Of a stretch of DNA of 33,209 nucleotides, positions 1 through 8,025 are shown piece by piece (the first letter of the stretch is position 1; each line of letters begins with the position of its first letter). Below the pieces are notes generated by a model. That model was not told the origin of the DNA, ran no database searches, and was given only the letters and a program-made list of their open reading frames with translations. The DNA comes from a virus: positions 1 to 33,209 of the IMG/VR virus record IMGVR_UViG_3300027741_000166; one strand, written 5' to 3'. Made by a program: the position numbers and the translations under genes.

Positions 1-125
1 CTGTTGAGTATTGTGACCTCATGGCCCAGATTGGACAAAGCCGACATTAAGTACACCACGCATGAAAACAGCAGTGGCAACAAAGCAAACGTGAGTTTTT
101 CAATCAAAGCTCCTTTGTCGTCCAT
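1..125 (-). CDS. Small membrane protein, C-terminus cut by window edge
   Basis: The frame opens at ATG (complement of 123-125), preceded by a good ribosome site, AAAGGAG, nine bases upstream, and stays open to the window edge, so 41 residues are visible. After a short charged start (MDDKGALIEKL) comes a hydrophobic stretch at about residues 12-32 (FALLPLLFSCVVYLMSAL) that looks like one membrane helix, followed by a more polar segment. It is the last visible gene of the leftward structural operon, 11 bp downstream of the lipoprotein gene. Small single-helix membrane proteins at this point of phage operons are often lysis or holin-like accessories, but nothing in the visible part proves that. 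The missing C-terminus prevents a better call. Confidence 0.7.
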   Translation of the reverse strand, partial: MDDKGALIEKLTFALLPLLFSCVVYLMSALSNLGHEVTILN

Positions 126-136
126 ATTTATCTCCT

Positions 137-715
137 TTAAGGGCAAGGGCCAGCAACAAATCCATTAGAGCCGCATATAGGTGGAATTGGTTTACACGGT
201 CCAACTACATGTCCATCTGTACACCAATCAATTCGAGGTGACGCCAATCCACTTATAAAAATTTCAGGTCTAACAGTTGCAGATTGACCAACAATGGGCG
301 TGGCACTAAAAGTAACAGTAGAAACTGGACCTGCAACAAATTCTGGAGTAATAGGGCCTCGGAAAAACGGCGCTGGCAACACCACATTTGCATCAAGTCG
401 AACTAATACAGGAGGTAATGGTACACATGGGCCAATCACAAACCCGTCTGTACACCAATTAATGGGGGGTGTAGGGCCAACAACAACAATTGGTGGATTT
501 GTAATGGCTGTTGGTCCAACCACGGGGCCAGTCACAAATGTAACTACAGGCGCAGATGCAGGCGTTGCTTGAGTACCACTTGGGCCAAGCACAAAAGGGC
601 TAGGCGGGACAGCATCAAAAGACAAACGTACAGACATGGTTCTGTCTTGAGGGGCAGGGTCTGAACCCACTCCGCAACCGGACAAAACAAGACACAAAAG
701 CAATGCATATTTCAT
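137..715 (-). CDS. Repeat-containing lipoprotein
   Basis: A 192-residue protein with a short lipoprotein signal peptide: MKYALLLCLV then the lipobox LSGC, with the lipidated cysteine at residue 14. The mature part is very rich in Pro, Val, Gly and Thr. It carries two copies of a cysteine module (INWCTDGFVIGPCVPLPP near residues 85-102 and IDWCTDGHVVGPCKPIPP near 161-178) and a third, shortened copy at the C-terminus (CGSNGFVAGPCP). Two longer blocks with 'FVxGP' and 'ATPxVGxxA' phrases are also duplicated. The protein would be exported and anchored in a host membrane. A proline-rich lipoprotein late in the operon recalls outer-membrane spanins, but it is long for one; superinfection exclusion or a surface role is also possible. 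Only a weak ribosome site (GAAAGA) precedes the ATG. Confidence 0.75.
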   Translation of the reverse strand: MKYALLLCLVLSGCGVGSDPAPQDRTMSVRLSFDAVPPSPFVLGPSGTQATPASAPVVTFVTGPVVGPTAITNPPIVVVGPTPPINWCTDGFVIGPCVPLPPVLVRLDANVVLPAPFFRGPITPEFVAGPVSTVTFSATPIVGQSATVRPEIFISGLASPRIDWCTDGHVVGPCKPIPPICGSNGFVAGPCP

Positions 716-734
716 ATTGGTCTTTCAAATTTTA

Positions 735-765
735 GGCAGACTTCAACCCTACAGGACGGTCTGCC
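735..765 (-). terminator. Possible weak terminator hairpin
   Basis: Read on the minus strand, GGCAGAC and GTCTGCC form a perfect 7-bp stem around a 17-nt loop, followed by TAAAATTTG rather than a clean T-run. It lies between the 60-aa gene and the lipoprotein gene. It may be an attenuator or only a hairpin. Confidence 0.3.
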
Positions 766-786
766 AGCGCCCCCTTTGCCCCGGAG

Positions 787-969
787 TTACGGGTTGGGTT
801 GTTCTGCTGGCGCGGCTTGCTCAGAGATTTGCGGCACAGCTTGATCGCGGATGACTTGAACCAAGTCGGCCACTTGCTCATAAGGCGCTTTGCCCAGAGC
901 AGCCAAGATCATGTTAATCGCGCCCAAAGACAGTGTCAGGTTAATGGGCGTTTTTTGCTCTTCGTTCAT
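787..969 (-). CDS. Small conserved-type phage protein, 60 aa
   Basis: A 60-residue acidic protein starting MNEEQKTPINL and ending in a Pro/Ala/Gln-rich tail (EQAAPAEQPNP). The middle (LSLGAINMILAALGKAPYEQVADLVQVIRDQ) is predicted to form two amphipathic helices. The start ATG has GGAGAA about nine bases upstream. It lies between the S74 fibre gene and the lipoprotein gene, on the same strand. I recognise the general shape from many phage genomes, where it is annotated as hypothetical, but know no function. No signal peptide, cysteines or metal motif are visible. It reads as a real gene because of its start context and its position in a continuous operon. Confidence 0.65.
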   Translation of the reverse strand: MNEEQKTPINLTLSLGAINMILAALGKAPYEQVADLVQVIRDQAVPQISEQAAPAEQPNP

Positions 970-1051
970 TTACAGTTCTCCAGTACCGCTGAGACGGGGC
1001 AGCGGCGTAACCCCGTGTTATTTTAAACCTTGGCCCAAAAAAATGGCGTAT

Positions 1052-3703
1052 TTAAAAATTCGCAGCATCCAAACGTGTCTTGAGTGACTTGATAATTGCG
1101 TCTTGGGTTTGCAACTTTTTAAGCAAAATAACAGTCAAACGTTCGTATTGAAAACCCTCAACCTCGCCATCATTGCCGCGAGTAATAAGTTCTTCAAAGC
1201 CAGCCTCTGCCGCTTCGTCAGCAATTAAGCCTAAATGATCTTTGGTTTGGTCGTCATTTTCGCATTTAGACTTGTAGCGAACTGGGCGCAAAAGGTTGAT
1301 GTCCATTTCTTCAAGATCACGTACATCTTGTTTATATTTTAAGGCGGAAGTTGAACGCTGGAAAGCGCCATCGCTGCGTACGTTAATGTTTGATGCCGTT
1401 GCTGTTGTTGAATTATATGTACCAACCGAATAAATTGTAGAAGTTGTAGCCGTAAACCAAGTGTTCCCTAGATTGTCTACATAAATCCGTGGAACTCCGT
1501 CCCCATCGGACAACACGATGTAGTTGCTTGCGGTGCGAATATCAAGGCCGCCTTGGTTGCCGGAGTAAGTTCCAAGAATGGTGTTTGCGCTACCTGTGGT
1601 CACAAGATTGCCAGCACCGTTCAAAAATCCAGCTTTGCCTGAGCCAACAAATGTGTTGCTTGAGCCGCTTGTCAATGAGAGTCCAGCACCCCAACCAATC
1701 GCAACGTTGGTGCTTCCAGTGACTGGGCCGACAGCCATTGCGGTGCTGCCAATTGCAATGTTTGTATTGCCCGAACTAATGCCACCACCAGCGGCGGCTC
1801 CCAACGCCGTATTGCCACTGCCAGTTGCCGAGTACAAGGAGGCATTGTAAAAACCCGGAACACTTGAACCAACGCCGATGTTTTGCGCCCCAGTTGCGCT
1901 ATAGCCCGCTTGGTAACCAATGTAAACACTGTTTCCAGAGGTTGTATTACTGTACCCCGCCAACATACCTACCGCAGTATTAAAGTCTCCGGTTGTGTTG
2001 CTGCTTAACGCAGAATCACCAAATGCAGAATTTCTTGATCCTGTAGTGTTGCTTTGCAATGCACCAGCACCACTGGCTGTGTTGTAGCCCCCAGTAGTAT
2101 TAACCCTAAGAGCATTAACGCCCAATGCTGTTAACTCCGTACCAGTGGTATTGCTATACCCCGCCTGATAACCAACAGCAGTGTTGTTGGAGGCTGTGGT
2201 ATTTTGGATTAAAGCACCCGCGCCAATTGCGGTATTGTTAGTGCCGGTAGTGTTGGCGTACAGAGCGCCGTTAAATACTCCGCTAGATGCTTGACCAATT
2301 GCGGTGTTGCCCGTGCCGGTTGTGTTTGATCCAAGCGCAGACCATCCAATCGCAACGTTAACCGATCCAGTGGTGTTGGACAATAACGCTTGATAGCCCA
2401 CCGCAGTTCCAGTACCAGTCGTATTGCTGTACATGCACTGATAGCCGACAGCAGTGTTGTTAGATGCCGTGGTGTTGGAAGTAAGGGCGCTTTCACCGAT
2501 TGCTGTGTTAAATGCGCCAGTTGTATTGTAATACATAACGGCATAACCGACTGCCGTGTTGCTACTTGCTGTTGTGTTTGCTTGCAGGGTACGAGCGCCA
2601 ATCCCCGTGTTATAGCTGCCAGTTGTGTTGGCCCCTAAAGTTCCATTAGCACCACCCGCAAGAGCAGCACCAACGGCAAGATTAAAAGTTCCTGTTGTGT
2701 TGGCATACAAACTGGCAGTACCAACAGCCGTGTTGTTGGAGGCAGTGTTGCTATACAAAGCACTTGCACCAAAAGCCGTTACGCCAATACCAGTGGTATT
2801 TGATATCAATGCACTTGCACCCACCGCAGTGTTTGTTACCACAGCGCCCCCGCCACGGCCTACGGTAACGCCGTAAATTAAAGCATCACCGTTTACATCA
2901 AGTTTTTGGGCTGGTGAATTTGTACCAATACCTACGTTGCCGCCGGAAAGAATTGTCATCCGACCTGTTGCCGCACTGTACGCATCGTTAACGGTTTCAA
3001 TCGACAAGTCACCGCTAGTTACATTACCAATACGCCATGTTTTTAAATTGGTTCCAGCATTACCGTTGTACAGTTGCAGATACGGCACGGTTCCAGATCC
3101 AGAAGCTGTTTTTGCGGCAATACCGCCGTTTGCAGTCAACGTGGCGTTTGCGAGTGAGCCTTGCCCGCCAACCGACAAAGTTGTACCGTCAAAAACCAAG
3201 TTGGCAGAATCAGTCTCCAGACCGCCTGTAGTGCTATACACTACACGGCCCGATGTTAAGCCAGCATTGGTGATTGAAGTAAACAAACCAGCGCCAGATG
3301 TGTTGCTGATCTTGATGAAATCAGAACCGTTCCAAGCGCAGACGGCAGCCTCACCCTTTGCAATGGTTACACCCGTGGTCGGGCCTGAAGCTCGAAGCAC
3401 AATAGATTGAGTGCCTGAGCTTGCATTGATGACCGTGTAAATCTTTGACTGCGCCGGGGCCGTGATGTACCGGGTGGCCGTTCCGCCTGCAGACCATAGC
3501 AGAATAGCTTCCCGCGACGTATTGGCTGTGCCAGAAGTTGTGGTTAGCGTGACATCAGCATCAGAGCTCAGCGTAGTTGTCCCTGCAATAGCGGAGTCCA
3601 AGAGCGAAGTGATGGAGTTGTTTACCACATCCCCCCAAGCGCCATTAAGTTCCCCTGTAACTGGCAGTGCCAATCCCAAGAGCGATGTATATGCTGTAGT
3701 CAT
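1052..3703 (-). CDS. Tail fibre with head-type repeats and C-terminal S74 chaperone/peptidase
   Basis: An 883-residue fibre. The N-terminus (MTTAYTSLLGLALPVTGELN, residues 1 to about 130) is of the type that attaches phage fibres to the particle. A spacer with one 'GGNVGIGTNSP' phrase (near 258) leads into about 20 tandem repeats of roughly 24 residues between about 290 and 715, built on 'NTAVGYxAxxxNTTG', a beta-structured repeat that resembles trimeric adhesin heads. Residues from about 784 to the end form an intramolecular chaperone of the peptidase S74 type. SALKYK keeps the spacing of the catalytic Ser and Lys, and the downstream 'INLLRPVRYK' and 'HLGLIADE' phrases are typical. In known members this domain drives trimerisation and then cleaves itself off. 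The C-terminal helix is a probable coiled coil. The fibre probably recognises the host surface. TGAGG precedes the ATG. Confidence 0.9.
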   Translation of the reverse strand: MTTAYTSLLGLALPVTGELNGAWGDVVNNSITSLLDSAIAGTTTLSSDADVTLTTTSGTANTSREAILLWSAGGTATRYITAPAQSKIYTVINASSGTQSIVLRASGPTTGVTIAKGEAAVCAWNGSDFIKISNTSGAGLFTSITNAGLTSGRVVYSTTGGLETDSANLVFDGTTLSVGGQGSLANATLTANGGIAAKTASGSGTVPYLQLYNGNAGTNLKTWRIGNVTSGDLSIETVNDAYSAATGRMTILSGGNVGIGTNSPAQKLDVNGDALIYGVTVGRGGGAVVTNTAVGASALISNTTGIGVTAFGASALYSNTASNNTAVGTASLYANTTGTFNLAVGAALAGGANGTLGANTTGSYNTGIGARTLQANTTASSNTAVGYAVMYYNTTGAFNTAIGESALTSNTTASNNTAVGYQCMYSNTTGTGTAVGYQALLSNTTGSVNVAIGWSALGSNTTGTGNTAIGQASSGVFNGALYANTTGTNNTAIGAGALIQNTTASNNTAVGYQAGYSNTTGTELTALGVNALRVNTTGGYNTASGAGALQSNTTGSRNSAFGDSALSSNTTGDFNTAVGMLAGYSNTTSGNSVYIGYQAGYSATGAQNIGVGSSVPGFYNASLYSATGSGNTALGAAAGGGISSGNTNIAIGSTAMAVGPVTGSTNVAIGWGAGLSLTSGSSNTFVGSGKAGFLNGAGNLVTTGSANTILGTYSGNQGGLDIRTASNYIVLSDGDGVPRIYVDNLGNTWFTATTSTIYSVGTYNSTTATASNINVRSDGAFQRSTSALKYKQDVRDLEEMDINLLRPVRYKSKCENDDQTKDHLGLIADEAAEAGFEELITRGNDGEVEGFQYERLTVILLKKLQTQDAIIKSLKTRLDAANF

Positions 3704-3752
3704 GTTTAAACCTCAAATAGGCATTTGCCAAATTGTTGCTGATGTTACCCAG

Positions 3753-4079
3753 TTATGCGGCCCAAGGCAACGGTGGCTGGACGACCGGAGGGTTAATCTG
3801 GTTTTGAATTTGGTTGTTCACCAGTGTTTCAGTTGCTGTTTTGTCAATACCGTTGTTCCAGCACCAGCCAAGCACTTGGTCTTGGGTCAGTTGAGCATAC
3901 GGTGTAAACGAACCACCTTCTGCGGGTTGAGGGAATGAGCAAGTGCCATAAGCAGTCCCGCTAAATGTTTCATCTGTGCCATTACAGCGCCAGCCAGCAG
4001 TCAGAACAACTTCAGTGAAGCCGTTGATTTCAGTAGTAGATGCGTTCATCCATTCAATGATCCAAGTGATAGTAGTCAT
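3753..4079 (-). CDS. Small phage protein, DUF7936-like
   Basis: A 108-residue protein lying between the two fibre genes on the same strand. Its shape is distinctive: a beta-rich N-terminal half starting MTTITWIIEWMNA and containing 'VVLTAGWRCNGTDETFSGTA', then 'SFTPYAQLTQDQVLGWCWN' followed by a helix and a Pro-rich tail ending PPLPWAA. This matches my memory of the small phage family DUF7936, often found next to fibre genes and ending in PxxPW. The role is unknown; fibre assembly or attachment is a guess from position. The ATG is preceded by AAAGGAAA. Four cysteines are present, without an obvious metal site. Confidence 0.7.
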   Translation of the reverse strand: MTTITWIIEWMNASTTEINGFTEVVLTAGWRCNGTDETFSGTAYGTCSFPQPAEGGSFTPYAQLTQDQVLGWCWNNGIDKTATETLVNNQIQNQINPPVVQPPLPWAA

Positions 4080-4092
4080 GATTTTCCTTTAT

Positions 4093-5811
4093 TTAAAAAA
4101 TTCGCGTTGCATTTGCAGTATAATTTACAGGCCCACCAAGAGCATTTGTAATTTGTACTGATGTGCCACTCATGGTTATAGTAAATCCCGCATTGTCAAT
4201 AGACAAAATTGTTGCCGCTGCAGGATTTCCACCAGAAACATATCTTACAAGGGCAGTAACGCTAAGACCGCTTGCATTTCCTGTTTGAGCAGTTACTAAA
4301 TATGCTGAGTCTGCGGTGATGGTAAACAATGTCGCAGAAGCAGCATTAGCTACACCGCCAGATACAGCAATTGTTCTAAAAGTCCCTGCAACAACTATTC
4401 CTCCAGCAAATGGGGCAGTAGGTGCGGAGGCTGTGGTCCCCACCAGCAAATTCCCGCTGGAGTCTATACGGGCGCGTTCTGTAAGCGTATTTTCGCCCGT
4501 GCTGAATATTAAGTTTCCATAGAATGGGCCTCCTGAATCAACAACACTGTGAATTTGTGCTCTAACAGTTGTGTTACTGTAAAACTTCAAATATCCGCAA
4601 GTGTTGCCTGCAGAACCGTTGCTGTTCCACAAAGTTAAAACAGGGCCGCCAGTAGTTGCGCTGGCTTGTTGGACAGTAAGGTTGCCGTTAGTCGTTGTAC
4701 TCGTCCCAATACCTACGTTACCGGAGGAATCGATACGCATGCGTTCGGTGGGAAATGTGGACGCCGTAATTGATGTTGTCAGGAATCTAAAAATGCTCCC
4801 GCCTGCCGCGCCATTTGGAGCGCCCCCTGCATACAAATCTGATACGCGAGTTCCATCAGTTATGGAATAGGTTGAAAAACCAGAAATGTCGTTATTGTTA
4901 TATGTTTTTAACGCTCCAGAATTACCAACGCCCAAACCAAAAGAAAGTTGGCCGTTTGGCGAACTCGTCCCAATACCTACGTTACCGGAAGATTGAATAC
5001 GCATTGCTTCTAAACCATTTGGGCCAGAAGCATCATAAACATTAAACGCTAAATCACTTAAAAATGAAGTAGCATTGGTCATTACTGACCTAATTTTTCC
5101 CGAATAATATGTAGTACCAAACTGAGAAGCATTCCTAAAAGCTAAAACAGCTTCATTTCCTATTGTAGCTATTGCCCCATTTGCTGCTGAAATAACGCCT
5201 CCAACACCCCCTGCTGTAGAAGTTGAAACTGATAATTTATCAAGAGGCGAACTCGTTCCAATACCTACGTTCTGGCTTGCGTCTATGTAAACAGCGTTTA
5301 CCCCTGCCGTAGAAATGCCAATTGAATTGGTGGCAGGCAAGTACATACCGTTGCCCGTTACGCTAGTTCCTGTGGGAATAAGTTTTGTAGCCGTTGCCGT
5401 TCCGGTGGTGGCAAAGTTCGTGCCGTCAAAGGTCAAACCAGCAGAGTCAGTCAGCAGGCCGTTGGTTGTGGCATAAGTTACGCGACCCGATGACAGGGCT
5501 GCATTGGTGTTGGCGGACTTCTCTGCGGGGTATGTAACAAACACCGTTACCGTGCCACTGAACGTGACCGCGCTGCCAGAGTTGCTGGACGCTAAAATGG
5601 TAGTGCGGGTCAGTGTTGGGCCGGTTGTAGAGTACGTGCCAATCCCCACCTCCCAGCTCCCCGAGACATCTGTGGCCGAGTAATATGTTGTGTTGCCGTT
5701 ACCGATGACGGCAAAGGATTGATAGCCTGTAACGCTGCCAGACAGTGTAAAACTGACCGTCGTGTTGGCGGTTCCGGTTTGCAGTGTGCGGTCTGATAAA
5801 ACTAAAGCCAT
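4093..5811 (-). CDS. Second tail fibre / tail spike-like protein
   Basis: A 572-residue, Ser/Thr/Gly-rich, beta-structured protein. The first ~100 residues (MALVLSDRTLQTGTANTTVS...) form a compact attachment-type domain seen in phage fibres. The phrase 'SSGRVTYATTNGLLTDSAGLTFDGT' near 107-131 resembles a phrase in the 883-aa fibre (SGRVVYSTTGGLETDSANLVFDGT). The shaft carries spaced 'RIDSSGNVGIGTSS' repeats near residues 175, 268, 363 and 460. Unlike the 883-aa fibre it has no S74 chaperone domain; it ends in a ~110-residue domain with 'SGLSVTALVRYVSGG'. It may form part of the same fibre complex or an alternative adhesin. The gene lies immediately upstream of the DUF7936-like gene. Confidence 0.8.
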   Translation of the reverse strand: MALVLSDRTLQTGTANTTVSFTLSGSVTGYQSFAVIGNGNTTYYSATDVSGSWEVGIGTYSTTGPTLTRTTILASSNSGSAVTFSGTVTVFVTYPAEKSANTNAALSSGRVTYATTNGLLTDSAGLTFDGTNFATTGTATATKLIPTGTSVTGNGMYLPATNSIGISTAGVNAVYIDASQNVGIGTSSPLDKLSVSTSTAGGVGGVISAANGAIATIGNEAVLAFRNASQFGTTYYSGKIRSVMTNATSFLSDLAFNVYDASGPNGLEAMRIQSSGNVGIGTSSPNGQLSFGLGVGNSGALKTYNNNDISGFSTYSITDGTRVSDLYAGGAPNGAAGGSIFRFLTTSITASTFPTERMRIDSSGNVGIGTSTTTNGNLTVQQASATTGGPVLTLWNSNGSAGNTCGYLKFYSNTTVRAQIHSVVDSGGPFYGNLIFSTGENTLTERARIDSSGNLLVGTTASAPTAPFAGGIVVAGTFRTIAVSGGVANAASATLFTITADSAYLVTAQTGNASGLSVTALVRYVSGGNPAAATILSIDNAGFTITMSGTSVQITNALGGPVNYTANATRIF

Positions 5812-5820
5812 GATGTACCT

Positions 5821-6477
5821 TTATGAGTCATGCAAATCAATGAGCGCCCAACTTGCATCATCTGCAGTGTCTATTGATTGCCATCCTGCGGATTCTGGAT
5901 TGTTGATAATTTGCCAATTTGCATCTTCAAAATCATTAATCAGGCTCCAGTAAAATATTCCAAACGAACCCAAGCTGCCATTTGCTTGTACTCCAATTAT
6001 CGCCCTAGACAGGGCTGGTGACAAGGTTCCTAAGAGCCCTGATGCAGAAGATCCTGTCAGGTCTGCTTGTTTGCCTTGAAAAACTGTCCCGGCAGCACCA
6101 GAGGCCGTTGCGCTTGTGAGTGCAACAGACACCACGGGGCCAACTGTGCCGACAAAACCATTTGCCGCATCTCCTGTTTGGCCTTCGCTTTTTGAGAACT
6201 GGACCGTGCCCAGCAAGCCTGCTGCAACAACTCCTGTAAGAGCAACGGATTTACTCTGCGTTACAGAGCCAACGGAGCCTGTGGCTTGAACCCCTGTAAG
6301 GATTGTGCCTTGAGTAACTGTGCCAGTTGAGCCTGTAGCCGAAACACCTGTCAGTGCAATCGTAATGCTAGGCGAGACCGTGCCTACCGAACCGGATGCG
6401 GCATTTCCTGTAACAGGAACAATTACCGATCCAAGCGCAGCAAACGGGACATCTGCAAATGGGGCTAATCCGAACAT
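5821..6477 (-). CDS. Repeat-rich virion-type protein with C-terminal Trp repeats
   Basis: A 218-residue protein. After MFGLAPFADVPFAALG come about seven imperfect repeats of 20-24 residues built on 'LTGVxATGSxGTVxx', covering residues ~17-175 and predicting a beta-solenoid or beta-sandwich stalk. The last 45 residues change character to four W-x-x-I units (WSLIND, WQIINN, WQSIDT, WALIDL) spaced 10-12 residues apart, with acidic linkers. It has a strong ribosome site (GGGGAGG) and sits between a small structural gene and the second fibre gene. No enzymatic motif is visible. A fibre-associated or baseplate-like role is inferred from position and repeat character. Confidence 0.7.
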   Translation of the reverse strand: MFGLAPFADVPFAALGSVIVPVTGNAASGSVGTVSPSITIALTGVSATGSTGTVTQGTILTGVQATGSVGSVTQSKSVALTGVVAAGLLGTVQFSKSEGQTGDAANGFVGTVGPVVSVALTSATASGAAGTVFQGKQADLTGSSASGLLGTLSPALSRAIIGVQANGSLGSFGIFYWSLINDFEDANWQIINNPESAGWQSIDTADDASWALIDLHDS

Positions 6478-6503
6478 GGCCCTCCCCAGACCTGAAAGTT
6501 AGG

Positions 6504-6980
6504 TCAAGTTGTAGCGAGGCGCAACAGTGCAGTGGTTGTTGTGTTGCTTGGCATGGTTAGTGTAAACGTACCAGCAGTGATGGTTTGCGAACCAAATGTG
6601 TGGACAGACACAGCCTTGTTGGACTGAGTGCTGTTATAAATCAACACAGTATCAAATGCAGTGCTCAACGTTACAGTGGAGTACACCAAACTTCCCGATG
6701 GTGTCCAGTACCCCACACCTGCCGTGGCCGACGAGTTAGTCGAGGCTGGAGCTGTTGCGTTGGTCACCGATACACCGCCAGCAGTGTATCCTGTGCCAGT
6801 CACTTCACCGGTTGCTGAGTACGCTGTAGTTGATGCATTCAACGTTGCTGAAGCCAAATACAAAGCGCCCTTGAATGTATCGGCAGTAGAGGCCGCACGA
6901 ATTGGAGATGCACCAAAGTTATGGGTGGCAGTCATCAATTCGCCCAAAAACGAAGTACACATGGATTGGGTATTACTCAC
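6504..6980 (-). CDS. Small structural-type protein, paralogue of the protein at 7606-8025
   Basis: A 158-residue protein that starts with GTG (complement of 6978-6980); the choice is supported by AAAGGAG eight bases upstream. Its first 8 bases overlap the end of the endonuclease gene. It is clearly homologous to the protein at 7606-8025: both have an 'ALY.A.A.LN..TT.YS...EV...GYTAGG' block, a central 'L.YN.....K.V.V..FGS' block and a C-terminal 'F..TMP.NT.T.AL.R' block. The composition is Thr/Ser/Ala-rich and beta-structured, as in virion proteins. It probably arose by tandem duplication. Exact function is unknown; a tail-tip, neck or decoration component is most likely given the neighbours. 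Confidence 0.75.
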   Translation of the reverse strand: MSNTQSMCTSFLGELMTATHNFGASPIRAASTADTFKGALYLASATLNASTTAYSATGEVTGTGYTAGGVSVTNATAPASTNSSATAGVGYWTPSGSLVYSTVTLSTAFDTVLIYNSTQSNKAVSVHTFGSQTITAGTFTLTMPSNTTTTALLRLATT

Positions 6981-7410
6981 TTGAATACTCCTTTAAATAA
7001 GAAATTGCCTTTGAAAGAAACTTTGGGTTGTCCAAAAACAAACCCAGCCCGGTGTTACATCTCATACAAAGCAGACCACGAACATCGCTGGTGGTATGGC
7101 AATGGTCAATAAAAAACATTTTAGTCCTACCGCCCGGTGTTTTGGTCGCACAAATTGCACATTTACCATTTTGTTGAGCCAGCAGAGCATCATATTGTTC
7201 GGGCGTAATACCATACGTCATCTTCAACTTGCTTCGACGCTCAATTTCCAAAACTTTTTCTTTGTTGCTGGCCCTATACGCTTTGTTGTAAGCCACACGA
7301 CATTTGGTGCATTGTGAAACAGGTTTCCCGGGCCGATGTGTTTTACGCACAGGAAACTCCGACAAGGATTTTTCTTCCTTGCAAACGGTGCATGTATGCG
7401 TAATTTTCAC
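6973..7410 (-). CDS. HNH endonuclease of the recombination endonuclease VII type
   Basis: A 145-residue zinc-binding nuclease. Cysteine pairs at C7/C10 and C34/C37 form an N-terminal zinc finger. The endonuclease VII core follows: 'YGITPEQYDALLAQQNGKCAIC' (residues 66-87), IDHCHTT with the catalytic-type His pair at 103 and 105, then 'VRGLLCMRCNTGLGLF' with C115, C118 and N119. The family cleaves or nicks DNA; in phages free-standing copies are usually homing-type nucleases, though T4 endonuclease VII itself resolves branched DNA. It starts with GTG after AAGG and ends with an 8-nt overlap into the next gene. It separates two paralogous structural genes, which suggests insertion into a duplicated locus. 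Confidence 0.88.
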   Translation of the reverse strand: MKITHTCTVCKEEKSLSEFPVRKTHRPGKPVSQCTKCRVAYNKAYRASNKEKVLEIERRSKLKMTYGITPEQYDALLAQQNGKCAICATKTPGGRTKMFFIDHCHTTSDVRGLLCMRCNTGLGLFLDNPKFLSKAISYLKEYSSE

Positions 7411-7417
7411 AAATGCC

Positions 7418-7609
7418 TTAAAAAGAAGCAGCTTCAGCGCCTATAAATACAGGCGCTTTTTTTAGAGTGACATGCGCGGATCGGTGAACAAGTTCTTCGC
7501 CCAGCCAATATTCCACCCATGTGGTGTATTCATCGTCATTATCCACAACACCTTCTTGCTTCACAAGAAGAGAATCGTCCATGTCGCCTTTGGTGGTGGT
7601 AACAATCAA
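7418..7609 (-). CDS. Small acidic phage protein, 63 aa
   Basis: A 63-residue protein starting MIVTTTKGDMDDSLLVKQEG and containing 'WVEYWLGEELVHRSAHVTLKK', a pattern that suggests a small beta-sheet protein. The start codon is TTG: it lies six bases after GGAG, and the TTGA sequence also contains the stop codon of the upstream gene, so translation is coupled. I recall very similar short genes following this structural-protein family in other phages, but know no function. It precedes the endonuclease gene by 7 bp. The overlap and the ribosome site make it a real gene despite its size. Confidence 0.72.
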   Translation of the reverse strand: MIVTTTKGDMDDSLLVKQEGVVDNDDEYTTWVEYWLGEELVHRSAHVTLKKAPVFIGAEAASF

Positions 7610-8025
7610 TTTGAACTCCTGATAAGCGCAGACGTTGATGTGTTGGCTGGCATGGTAATAAGAAACGTAGTTTTTGAAGATTTGTCAGAACCAAAATCTA
7701 AAACCGCCACCGATTTGTTGCCCTTGCTTGCGTTGTACATTAAAGCGCAGCGAGCAGTGATCGCGCCCGTCCAGCTTACGTTGCTCCAGTTAGCGTAGGC
7801 TGTGTAGCCATCGCTGCTGATCGCTACGCCGGTCATAATTTGACCGCCTGCTGTATAGCCAGACGCTACAACTTCATTCGCACTAGAGTAAACGGTCGTA
7901 GCTTCGTTTAAATCTGCGGCAGCGGTATACAAGGCAATCTTGATTGTGTCGGTAGACAGGTCGTGAATACCCTGATACAGCTCTTTTTTGAAGCTGGTGG
8001 TTTGAGTTTGCAGGATGGAACTCAT
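7606..8025 (-). CDS. Small structural-type protein (paralogue of 6504-6980)
   Basis: A 139-residue protein with a predicted helical start (MSSILQTQTTSFKKELYQGIHDL) followed by beta-rich sequence 'TDTIKIALYTAAADLNEATTVYSS' and 'GYTAGGQ', ending 'FLITMPANTSTSALIRSSN'. It shares these blocks with the protein at 6504-6980 and so belongs to the same family. Its ATG overlaps the stop of the adaptor gene (ATGA), which couples its translation to adaptor synthesis. The family is common next to neck/adaptor genes in phages with SU10-like heads. I infer a virion protein near the head-tail junction or tail tip; no enzymatic motif is visible. Confidence 0.75.
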   Translation of the reverse strand: MSSILQTQTTSFKKELYQGIHDLSTDTIKIALYTAAADLNEATTVYSSANEVVASGYTAGGQIMTGVAISSDGYTAYANWSNVSWTGAITARCALMYNASKGNKSVAVLDFGSDKSSKTTFLITMPANTSTSALIRSSN

